Shown here: piece after piece, positions 28,401 to 34,867 of the stretch
Numbering within the stretch: position 1 is the first letter of the stretch
How the letters are laid out: each line of letters starts with the position of its first letter
Assembly: GCA_947504725.1 (NCBI GenBank)
Contig: CANNHN010000007.1
Span: 99,790-163,789 of the forward strand
Length of the DNA stretch: 64,000 nucleotides
Source of the DNA: Bacteroidota bacterium
GTDB taxonomy: Bacteria; Bacteroidota; Bacteroidia; 2-12-FULL-35-15
Direction: 5' to 3'
Notes under the pieces: generated by a model
The model's database searches: none
Told to the model about the DNA's origin: nothing
The model's input: only the letters and a program-made list of their open reading frames with translations
Program-made: the position numbers and the translations under genes

Positions 28401-29300
28401 GTAATGTTCAGCACTGCTGCAGGAAATACTTATCAGTGGTTGTTGAACGGAACGCCTATTGTAGGCGCAACTTCGGCTAATTATACTGCAAATGCTTCAG
28501 GAAATTATTCAGTAGTAATCACAAATGCAAGTAGTTGTTCTGCAACGTCAACTGTTCAAACCGTTTTAGTGAATCCTTTGCCTAATGCTACATTCACTGC
28601 AGGTGGACCAACATCTGTATGTGATGGAGATTCTGTTGTTTTTACCGCAAATAGTGGTTTAACATACCAATGGTTTTTTAATGGGTCTGTTATTCCTGGT
28701 GCAACGTCAATCAACTATAGCGCTTTTGACCAAGGAAATTATAGTGTTGTTGTAAACGATGGTTCGTGCTCAGCAACATCTCCAAATACATTCATTACAA
28801 TATTTTCTTTGCCAGCTGTTCCTTTGATCTCGCAAAGTGGTTCAATGTTGACTTCAACATTTGCTACAACGTATCAATGGTATTTGAATGGTTCTCCTAT
28901 TGTTGGAGCAACTTCACAAACCTATGCAATTGCAGCTAATGGAAGCTATACAGTAGTTACATCAAACTCAGCCGGTTGTCAAGAAACTTCTGCTCCATGG
29001 GTTGTCACTACTACAGATATCGCTTCGTTACAAAATGTAAATGAAATAGATGTTTATCCAAATCCATATACTGAATTTACTACTATCCAAATAAATATTT
29101 TAGAAAATGCTAATGTGTTAGCAGAAGTTTATAATGTTTTAGGAGAAAAAATTCAAACGATTGTGAATGCTGAACTTTCTGCTGGAAATTACATTTATAA
29201 TTTTGGAGCAAAACAATTGGGTTATACATCCGGAATATATTTTGTTAAGATTAGTATTAATAATCAAGTATCTGTTTTGAAGATTGTTGAGAATAATTAG
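25497..29300 (+). CDS. Choice-of-anchor I T9SS-secreted protein with Calx-beta and Ig-like repeats
   Basis: 1267 residues. After a signal peptide (ends ITAQA) come a lamin-tail-like domain (about 30-230), a Calx-beta domain (about 255-365, AFSIDNQTVVEAAGTITAN), a long beta-propeller-like choice-of-anchor I region (about 380-870, with ANEGQPNDAYTIDPEG and GPEPEGVV), several Ig-like repeats with TFCAGGTVMF-like phrases, and a type A T9SS sorting domain starting near EIDVYPNPYTEFTTI. Choice-of-anchor I proteins are often annotated as phosphatases, which would suit the phosphate setting, but the activity is not shown by motifs I can name. Confidence 0.85.
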   Translation: MKKSYMNLLKKLCLTFGLMGCVITAQAGPGLIISEFFVNPSGTDSPFEWVEFRATKFINFAVTPYSVVIANNGTATTAGWISGGVLTYGFNINTGTVNPGDVVYVGGSSMTPTGVKLRAINTLTTGGDGFGSSSSGPFGNGGANADGIAVFDADISTLTNSSVPIDAIFYGAGVGTALVNAGVDGYQLPISDMYPGGKIQTGSFVAVDPTSSGVTVVATGTFDTLVNAYTANRTWAIGAMTDGTSTVTLVLPPANLAFSIDNQTVVEAAGTITANIVITGSNANSSSVDVVIIPFGTASVGSDITYSTTTITFPGSATGTLPVTITINEDLLPENSEYFVLRLQNPVNAALGTITQQTIYIQDNENSTPIGTGEVSMSFVSSFSNGTAGTNSSEIVAHDPISQRLFLANSIGRKLDIVDFSNPAAMILLASIDISSYGNINSVAVKNGIVACAIENITPELDGFVVFFDTNGVFQKQVIVGAMPDMITFNNAGTRVLTANEGQPNDAYTIDPEGSVSIIDISGGIPALLQTNVTTALFTSFNSQMATLKASGVRIFGPGSTVAQDMEPEYIALSADDQTAYVALQENNAFAYVNMTTNTITDIKPLGFKDYSVLNNGIDATNSGSNINIANWPIKGVYMPDAMTRFNIGASEYLITANEGDARAYTGLNEETTIGNAGYVLDATAFPYASVMKSNANLGRLKCTNQLGDTDADGDFDQIYTYGARSFSIWNATTGTLVYDSGSDMEKITANDPTYGAMFNCSNTNITKKDRSDDKGPEPEGVVTASIAGNMYAFVSMERVGGLMAFNINNPAAPVFVQYVNNRGLTGLTGDRGPEGTLYISQQNSPTGKALIVLGNEVSSTTSVYEIACPLATAVNTASGATTFCSGNTVALSSSTLPGATYAWYNGVTPIVGATASTYSATVSGTYSVQLNNVGCTVPSNTIAVTVNALPSTTVTAGGSPTFCAGGTVMFSTAAGNTYQWLLNGTPIVGATSANYTANASGNYSVVITNASSCSATSTVQTVLVNPLPNATFTAGGPTSVCDGDSVVFTANSGLTYQWFFNGSVIPGATSINYSAFDQGNYSVVVNDGSCSATSPNTFITIFSLPAVPLISQSGSMLTSTFATTYQWYLNGSPIVGATSQTYAIAANGSYTVVTSNSAGCQETSAPWVVTTTDIASLQNVNEIDVYPNPYTEFTTIQINILENANVLAEVYNVLGEKIQTIVNAELSAGNYIYNFGAKQLGYTSGIYFVKISINNQVSVLKIVENN

Positions 29301-29321
29301 AAGTTGAGTCTGCGTTGATCA

Positions 29322-29352
29322 AAAAAGCCAAGAGTTGAACCTTGGCTTTTTC
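29322..29352 (+). terminator. Rho-independent terminator
   Basis: AAAAAGCCAAG (29322-29332) pairs with CTTGGCTTTTT (29341-29351), ending the large T9SS protein transcript. Confidence 0.8.
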
Positions 29353-29355
29353 ATT

Positions 29356-29380
29356 AATGTAAACTTTACATTGATAACAC
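29356..29380 (+). promoter_or_regulatory. Palindrome and shared motif upstream of small secreted protein
   Basis: AATGTAAA-C-TTTACATT (29356-29372) is a perfect 8-1-8 palindrome that overlaps the ACATTGATAACA motif (29368-29379) also found at 25358-25369. A TATTTTTG -7 element is at 29434-29441, close to the start codon at 29460. Confidence 0.45.
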
Positions 29381-29459
29381 ATTCTTCATATAATCTTAAG
29401 TTTTCCATCACTAGTACTTTCCTTATTGTGCTGTATTTTTGTATTGTAATAAATAAGTA

Positions 29460-29783
29460 ATGAAAAGAAGTATTTTAATATTAGTAGTTAGTTTAATAAC
29501 AAATCTTGTGGTTGCTGGAAACGGTATCGACAATAAAGACGCGACTAACACTAAGCTTGTTTCAGGGAAAGTAGTCGATAAGATTAGTGGAGAAGAAATT
29601 GCCGGAGCTGAAATCAAAATTGCTGATAAAATAGTGTATACCGACCTAAACGGTAATTTTTCAGCAAACATTAATGTTTCTAAAACGGAAGTAGTTGTAT
29701 CATTCATATCATATAATGACACTAAAGTTAACATTGACCCATTTTCATATTCTGCCCTTGTAGTGGAATTAGAGTCAAGATAA
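29460..29783 (+). CDS. Small secreted carboxypeptidase-regulatory-like domain protein
   Basis: 107 residues: a signal peptide (about 1-20) and one CarboxypepD_reg-like beta-sandwich (VSGKVVDKISGEEIAGAEIKI ... YTDLNGNFSANI). This is the domain that caps TonB receptors, here as a stand-alone periplasmic or surface protein. Its own promoter and terminator make it monocistronic. Role unknown. Confidence 0.78.
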   Translation: MKRSILILVVSLITNLVVAGNGIDNKDATNTKLVSGKVVDKISGEEIAGAEIKIADKIVYTDLNGNFSANINVSKTEVVVSFISYNDTKVNIDPFSYSALVVELESR

Positions 29784-29803
29784 GCTATAATTCTCTTTAA
29801 ATA

Positions 29804-29834
29804 AAGCCCCGAACCGCAACTTCGGGGCTTTTTT
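29804..29834 (+). terminator. Rho-independent terminator
   Basis: AAGCCCCGAA (29804-29813) and TTCGGGGCTT (29821-29830) form a strong GC-rich stem followed by T residues. Confidence 0.9.
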
Positions 29835-29872
29835 ATTGCTTAAATCAAACTAAAATTCACCAATCTCCTACG

Positions 29873-29895
29873 TTAACTTTACATTAACTTAACAT
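29873..29895 (+). promoter_or_regulatory. Pho-box-like repeats upstream of YwqK-like gene
   Basis: Two overlapping registers show 11-bp spacing: TTAACTT at 29873 and 29884, and TTTACAT at 29878 with TTAACAT at 29889. A -7-like TTACTTTG is at 29944-29951. Confidence 0.6.
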
Positions 29896-29984
29896 TAAAA
29901 AATATTTATTGGGTTGTAAGCATAATATTAAAACTTTTATACATTACTTTGCGTTGAAGTTATTAGAAACAAAAACTCAACGTT

Positions 29985-30488
29985 ATGAAAAAAATCATCT
30001 CAACACTCATTATCATCCTAGTATTGGTTGGTGGAGTATCGGCTCAAGATTTAAGCATCGTTAGTAGCAATTCAGAACAGAGTGTTGTCCTGAAGGATGG
30101 ATTTTATTACTCTAGTAATGGAAATTTATATACTGGTTCTTATATTGCATACTTTGAATCTGGTAATAAAAAATCAAAGTTTGATGTATTGAATGGTAAG
30201 GCGAATGGTGCTGTTACTTATTTTTATGAAAATGGAAAAGTAATGGAAACAGGTGTTTTTGCTAGTAATGAAAAACAGGGAGAGTGGTTACGTTGGGATG
30301 ATATGGGAAATAAAATTGCTCAGGCTTTTTATAATAATGGAAAAAAAGATGGATTGTGGTTGGTTTGGGATGCTAAAGGTTTAAAGCGCTTCGAAATGAA
30401 TTATGCTTCCGGTGAAAAAACAGGAAAATGGCTAATGTGGAATGAGGAAGGTGTTTTGACTAGCGAAAAATCCTATAGCGCTTTATAA
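29985..30488 (+). CDS. Secreted MORN/YwqK-like repeat protein
   Basis: 167 residues with a signal peptide (ends GVSAQ) and about five repeats of roughly 22 residues with the pattern Y-x-NGK-x-x-G-x-W-x-x-W-D, for example FYNNGKKDGLWLVWDAKG. This is the MORN_2 repeat type annotated as YwqK-family antitoxin in automatic pipelines, but no toxin is adjacent and the signal peptide speaks against an antitoxin role. It has its own upstream 11-bp repeats and a terminator shared with the convergent regulator. Confidence 0.8.
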   Translation: MKKIISTLIIILVLVGGVSAQDLSIVSSNSEQSVVLKDGFYYSSNGNLYTGSYIAYFESGNKKSKFDVLNGKANGAVTYFYENGKVMETGVFASNEKQGEWLRWDDMGNKIAQAFYNNGKKDGLWLVWDAKGLKRFEMNYASGEKTGKWLMWNEEGVLTSEKSYSAL

Positions 30489-30508
30489 AATAAAAAAGTT
30501 ATACGAAA

Positions 30509-30536
30509 AAAGCCCTCACGTTATATGAGGGCTTTT
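30509..30536. terminator. Bidirectional terminator
   Basis: AAAGCCCTCA (30509-30518) pairs with TGAGGGCTTT (30526-30535), with A and T runs on both sides. It serves the YwqK-like gene and the convergent response regulator. Confidence 0.88.
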
Positions 30537-30542
30537 TTATTT

Positions 30543-31226
30543 CTAGATTTCTAAACTATAGCCTATTCCTTTTATCGTTTTGATGTATTTATCTCCAAGC
30601 TTCTCTCTAAGTTTTCGTATGTGCACGTCAATAGTTCTATTTTTTGCATATATTTCATAACCCCAAATCAATTGTGAGATCTCTTTTCGTGTGAATACTT
30701 TTCGTGGAGAAGTTGATAGCAATGACAACAACTCAAATTCTTTTCTTGGTAATACAATTTCTTCTCCTTCTAAAAATATTAAATATCGTTCGCGATCAAT
30801 AGTTAATCCTGTAAGTTTAGTGGTATCAACTTCTAATTGATGGCTCGAATGTCTTTTTAGTAAAGCTTTTAATCGACTAACTAAAACTCTAGGCTTAACG
30901 GGTTTAATAATATAGTCATCAGCACCAGCATTAAAGGCAGCTATTTGAGAGTAATCTTCGCTTCTTTCAGTATGAAAAACAATTAATGTATTTGCTAACT
31001 CAGGTTTGTGACGTAAATCGATACAAATATCAATTCCGTCAAGTTCTGGCATTAGCAAGTCCACCAAAACAAGTTGAGGCAATTCTTCAACAGCTATCTT
31101 TATAGCCTCTTTGGAATTTGTTGAAGTCAAAACAGTGAACCCTTCCGATTTTAATGCCGACTCAATAATAGATAACAGCTCTACATCCGTATCAATTAAC
31201 AATATTTTAAAATTAGCTAGGCTCAT
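30543..31226 (-). CDS. Orphan OmpR-family response regulator, PhoB paralogue
   Basis: 227 residues: a receiver with D56 in LVLVDLLMP and a VKPVKPR switch region, and a winged-helix DNA-binding domain ending IKTIKGIGYSLEI, closely parallel in layout to the PhoB-like protein at 13243-13932. The acidic pocket is IDTD rather than VDDE. No histidine kinase is adjacent, so it is either fed by the PhoR-like kinase or another kinase, or works unphosphorylated. It is divergent from a carbonic anhydrase gene across an intergenic region holding three 11-bp-spaced repeats. Confidence 0.85.
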   Translation of the reverse strand: MSLANFKILLIDTDVELLSIIESALKSEGFTVLTSTNSKEAIKIAVEELPQLVLVDLLMPELDGIDICIDLRHKPELANTLIVFHTERSEDYSQIAAFNAGADDYIIKPVKPRVLVSRLKALLKRHSSHQLEVDTTKLTGLTIDRERYLIFLEGEEIVLPRKEFELLSLLSTSPRKVFTRKEISQLIWGYEIYAKNRTIDVHIRKLREKLGDKYIKTIKGIGYSLEI

Positions 31227-31260
31227 ATAATTTCGGCTAAATTACTTGGCTTGTACCTGT

Positions 31261-31289
31261 TTTACATTAATTTAAGATTAAGTTTACTT
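31261..31289 (+). promoter_or_regulatory. Pho-box-like triple repeat between regulator and carbonic anhydrase
   Basis: TTTACAT (31261), TTAAGAT (31272) and TTTACTT (31283) begin exactly 11 bp apart. A TAAATTTG -7 element at 31316-31323 points to the carbonic anhydrase gene, whose ATG is at 31342. Confidence 0.6.
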
Positions 31290-31341
31290 TAGGAAATCAT
31301 ACCGCAATATTTTGTTAAATTTGTACAAACACTCTTTATAA

Positions 31342-31998
31342 ATGGAAAAAGCCGAAATGATAAAAAGCTATGAAAGGCTTTTACAAGGAAACAAAAACTG
31401 GGCAGCAGAAAAACTAAAAATGGATCCTAACTATTTTAAGGGTTTGTCGTTAGGTCAAACTCCAGAATATTTATGGATTGGATGTTCGGATAGTCGAGTG
31501 CCTGCAAATGAAATTACAGGGACAAAATCAGGACATATTTTTGTGCATCGAAATATCGCCAATGTAGTGGTACATACCGATATGAATTTGTTGAGCGTTT
31601 TGTATTATGCTGTTGAAGTATTACATGTGAAACATGTGATTGTATGCGGGCATTATGGTTGTGGCGGAGTGATTGCAGCAATGACGAATAACGACAATGG
31701 GTTTGTAAATAATTGGCTAAGAAACATCAAGGAAGTTTATGAAAAACATTCCAAGGAACTAAATGCGATTTCAGATGTTAAAGAGAGAGAAAACCGATTA
31801 GTCGAGTTGAACGTTATTGAACAAGTTCATAATCTTGGGAAAACAAAAATTGTTCAGCAAGCTTGGGCGAGAAGAGATCTGCAAGTTCACGGTTGGGTGT
31901 ACGGTATGTCGGATGGATTGATAAAGGATTTAAACGTAATGGTCGATGAAATTAGCGATTTAAATCCGATCTATCGATTTGACTTTAAACCTGTTTAG
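31342..31998 (+). CDS. Beta-class carbonic anhydrase
   Basis: 218 residues. The zinc and catalytic motifs are intact: GCSDSR (C48, D50), HRNIANVV, and HYGCGGV (H104, C107). It interconverts CO2 and bicarbonate in the cytoplasm. The length and motif set match the Can/CynT type. It begins the inorganic-carbon region that includes a second carbonic anhydrase, a SulP transporter and DabAB, and is the gene nearest the triple Pho-box-like repeat. Confidence 0.94.
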   Translation: MEKAEMIKSYERLLQGNKNWAAEKLKMDPNYFKGLSLGQTPEYLWIGCSDSRVPANEITGTKSGHIFVHRNIANVVVHTDMNLLSVLYYAVEVLHVKHVIVCGHYGCGGVIAAMTNNDNGFVNNWLRNIKEVYEKHSKELNAISDVKERENRLVELNVIEQVHNLGKTKIVQQAWARRDLQVHGWVYGMSDGLIKDLNVMVDEISDLNPIYRFDFKPV

Positions 31999-32083
31999 TT
32001 ATTATTGGGGTCTTGTTAAAAAACACTAAATATGTTTTTAAAGCAATATTTTCCGCGTTTTTTTTGCATATTTGTCAAAATTC

Positions 32084-32392
32084 ATGAAAAAAGTAGTTGC
32101 ATATAGTTTAATAATAGTTGTAATGTTTGCTTTCAATTATAAAGCAATCAGTTATTTGCTAGATTCCTCTAAGGAATCCATTGCTTTTGTAGCCGATTTT
32201 GAAGAAGAAAAATCTGAATCTGAAAAATCAAGTGAGAAAGAAGAAAAAAAGGAAATTTCAGAATATTTATTTCACAAAAAGAACAATTCATTTGTTGTTA
32301 TTTATCAATTATCATTTGTAATAGGACACAATTTCCTATTCACACCCTCTGATTTCAGTGAAGCGCTGTACATGCCTCCTGAACATATTTAA
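32084..32392 (+). CDS. Small membrane-anchored acidic protein
   Basis: Starting at the ATG at 32084 (a TTG lies four codons upstream) gives 102 residues: one N-terminal hydrophobic segment (VVAYSLIIVVMFAFNY), a Glu/Lys/Ser-rich stretch (EEEKSESEKSSEKEEKKE) likely to be helical or disordered, and a hydrophobic C-terminal half. It sits between the carbonic anhydrase and SulP genes. I do not recognise the family; a DAB-locus accessory role is possible from position only. Confidence 0.6.
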   Translation: MKKVVAYSLIIVVMFAFNYKAISYLLDSSKESIAFVADFEEEKSESEKSSEKEEKKEISEYLFHKKNNSFVVIYQLSFVIGHNFLFTPSDFSEALYMPPEHI

Positions 32393-32506
32393 AGTATCTC
32401 CTCGTATTCTATTAGAATAAACAACTCAATGTATTTTTTTAGTGTTAGAACGATTATCGTTTTTGCAATTTTCATTATAATTATCATTCATTTAAATTAT
32501 TGAATT

Positions 32507-34144
32507 ATGAGCACTCCCCAAGGATTAACGTTTAAGTATTTGAAAAATGATTTGCCGGCTGGTTTGGTTGTTTTTTTAGTGGCACTTCCCTTATGTCTGG
32601 GTATTGCATTGGCTTCAGGTGCGCCATTGTTTTCAGGAATTATTGCTGGAATCATTGGTGGTACTGTAGTTGCATTTACAAGTGGTTCCGCTTTAAGTGT
32701 AAGTGGTCCTGCAGCTGGATTGACTGTTATTGTTTTGAATGCAATTGGAACTTTAGGAAGTTATGATGTGTTTTTACTTGCAGTAGTATTAGCTGGATTG
32801 ATTCAAATTATTTTGGGCTTTTTAAAAGCAGGAGTCATCGGATATTATTTTCCTTCTAGTGTAATTAAAGGGATGTTAGCTGCCATTGGAATTATTTTAA
32901 TCTTAAAACAAATTCCACATGCGGTTGGATATGATAAAGACAATGAAGGAGATGAAAATTTCTTTCAACTGGATGGCGAAAATACATTTTCAGAAATTTT
33001 TGCCTCACTAAATCACATTCACCTGGGAGCAGTTATTATAGCCGCCATTTCACTTTTTATATTAATAATGTGGGAGCGACCATTTTTGAAAAAATATGCT
33101 TTCTTCAAAATTGTGCCAGGTGCATTATTGGTGGTGGTGTTAGGGATTTTGATAAACGAATGGTTTAAAACAAACAACCCTACTTTGTATTTATCTGGTG
33201 AAAAATTAGTTCAATTACCTGTTGCTAATTCTGCTCAAGAATTTATTGGACAATTTACACTTCCTAATTTTAATGCGTTTGGAAATTATCAAGTGTACGT
33301 TGTTGCCATTACAATTGCAATCATTGCCAGTTTGGAGTCATTATTAAGTGTAGAAGCAGCCGATAAATTAGATCCTTACAAACGAAATACCCCAACGAAT
33401 CAAGAATTAAAAGCGCAAGGGTTAGGAAATTTTGTTTCTGGATTTATTGGAGGCTTGCCATTAACTGCAGTTATTGTTCGTAGTTCAGCAAACGTAAATT
33501 CAGGCGCTAAAACAAAGATGTCGGCCATTATTCATGGTTTGCTTTTGTTGTTAAGTGTAATAGGATTTGCAACAGTTTTAAATAAAATTCCATTGGCCTG
33601 CTTAGCTGCGTTGCTTTTAACGGTAGGTTATAAACTTGCTAAGATCTCTTTATTTAAATCCATGTTTAAATTGGGTTGGGAACAATTTTTACCATTTGTA
33701 ATTACGGTTGTAGCCATTCAATTTTCTGATTTATTAAAAGGTATTGCGATAGGAATGGTAGTGGCAATTATTTTCATACTTGTGAATGTTTACAAACGAA
33801 TCAAAAAAACACAAGGTTCAGAAAGTATGACGTCCGCACTTACTCGTTTGATGAAAAACAATTACAAAGCAGAATACTATTATAAAAAGAAAGAATACAA
33901 AGAAGGTGAACAAATTGTTATTCAGTTAGATGAAGATGTTTCTTTTATCAATAAAGGAAGTATCGCATTTACATTGGATGATTTGCCTGAAGGTTCTTCT
34001 GTTGTAGTTGACGGAAGTAAATCACACAGTATAGATATAGATGTACTTGAGATTTTTCACAATTTTAAAAGTACAGCAGAACTTAAAAATATAAAATTCG
34101 AACTTAAAAACGTACCGGAATTCAAAGGAACATCTGGTCATTAA
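32507..34144 (+). CDS. SulP-family inorganic anion transporter
   Basis: 545 residues with about 12 membrane segments in the first 430 residues, including the SulP hallmark start (DLPAGLVVFLVALPLCLGIALASGAPLFSG) and SVSGPAAGLT, and a C-terminal STAS-like domain (about 455-540). The gene is 15 bp before a beta carbonic anhydrase. The SulP plus carbonic anhydrase pairing is a known marker for bicarbonate uptake (BicA-like), though sulfate cannot be excluded. Confidence 0.88.
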   Translation: MSTPQGLTFKYLKNDLPAGLVVFLVALPLCLGIALASGAPLFSGIIAGIIGGTVVAFTSGSALSVSGPAAGLTVIVLNAIGTLGSYDVFLLAVVLAGLIQIILGFLKAGVIGYYFPSSVIKGMLAAIGIILILKQIPHAVGYDKDNEGDENFFQLDGENTFSEIFASLNHIHLGAVIIAAISLFILIMWERPFLKKYAFFKIVPGALLVVVLGILINEWFKTNNPTLYLSGEKLVQLPVANSAQEFIGQFTLPNFNAFGNYQVYVVAITIAIIASLESLLSVEAADKLDPYKRNTPTNQELKAQGLGNFVSGFIGGLPLTAVIVRSSANVNSGAKTKMSAIIHGLLLLLSVIGFATVLNKIPLACLAALLLTVGYKLAKISLFKSMFKLGWEQFLPFVITVVAIQFSDLLKGIAIGMVVAIIFILVNVYKRIKKTQGSESMTSALTRLMKNNYKAEYYYKKKEYKEGEQIVIQLDEDVSFINKGSIAFTLDDLPEGSSVVVDGSKSHSIDIDVLEIFHNFKSTAELKNIKFELKNVPEFKGTSGH

Positions 34145-34158
34145 AAAAATAAAAAACT

Positions 34159-34836
34159 ATGAAAGCACACACAGCAGAAACACAAGCATCTATTACGCCA
34201 ATGAAGGCGTTGGATTTTTTGAAAGAAGGGAATGCACGATTTGTGAAAAACTTACAAGCAAACCGTGACCTTCTTAAACAGGCGAATGAAACAAGAGAAG
34301 GGCAATGGCCTTTCGCAGTTATATTAAGTTGTATTGATAGTCGTACTTCCGCAGAACTAATTTTTGATCAAGGATTGGGAGATGTTTTTTCTATTCGTAT
34401 TGCCGGAAATGTTGTCAATACTGATATTATTGGAAGTATTGAATTTGCTTGTAAAGTAGCTGGGTCAAAATTGATTGTAGTGATGGGTCATACAAGTTGT
34501 GGTGCGGTCAAAGGTGCTTGTAATCACGTTGAAATGGGGAATCTAACGGAATTATTATCGAAAATTCAACCAGCAGTTTATCAGGAAAAATTAACATTGG
34601 ATTCATCTCATCGGAATGCGAGCAATGAAGAATTTGTTGAAAATGTAGCCACCATCAATGTAAAACGCTCAGTAAAAACTATTGTTGACCGCAGTTATAT
34701 TTTGGAGCAGATGATTGAAGAAGGTGAAATAGCAATTATTGGTGCGAAACACGATTTGGAGACAGGGAAAGTAGAATTTTTTGATGATACTATGATTTCT
34801 GGAAAATCAGATGTTCGTGCTAAAATGAGTTATTAA
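34159..34836 (+). CDS. Second beta-class carbonic anhydrase
   Basis: 225 residues with SCIDSR (C58, D60), FSIRIAGNVV and MGHTSCGAVKGA (H111, C114), the zinc ligands of beta carbonic anhydrases. It differs from the first enzyme by a longer region after the second motif. Together with the SulP transporter upstream and DabA downstream (32 bp) it probably traps bicarbonate or CO2 inside the cell. Confidence 0.92.
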   Translation: MKAHTAETQASITPMKALDFLKEGNARFVKNLQANRDLLKQANETREGQWPFAVILSCIDSRTSAELIFDQGLGDVFSIRIAGNVVNTDIIGSIEFACKVAGSKLIVVMGHTSCGAVKGACNHVEMGNLTELLSKIQPAVYQEKLTLDSSHRNASNEEFVENVATINVKRSVKTIVDRSYILEQMIEEGEIAIIGAKHDLETGKVEFFDDTMISGKSDVRAKMSY

Positions 34837-34867
34837 GTCATACTTAAGCTTTGATAAAACGTAAAAA

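Noticed and set aside
29985..30488. Antitoxin function for the YwqK-like protein
   Set aside because: A signal peptide and the absence of a neighbouring toxin make a toxin-antitoxin role unlikely; the repeats are MORN-like.
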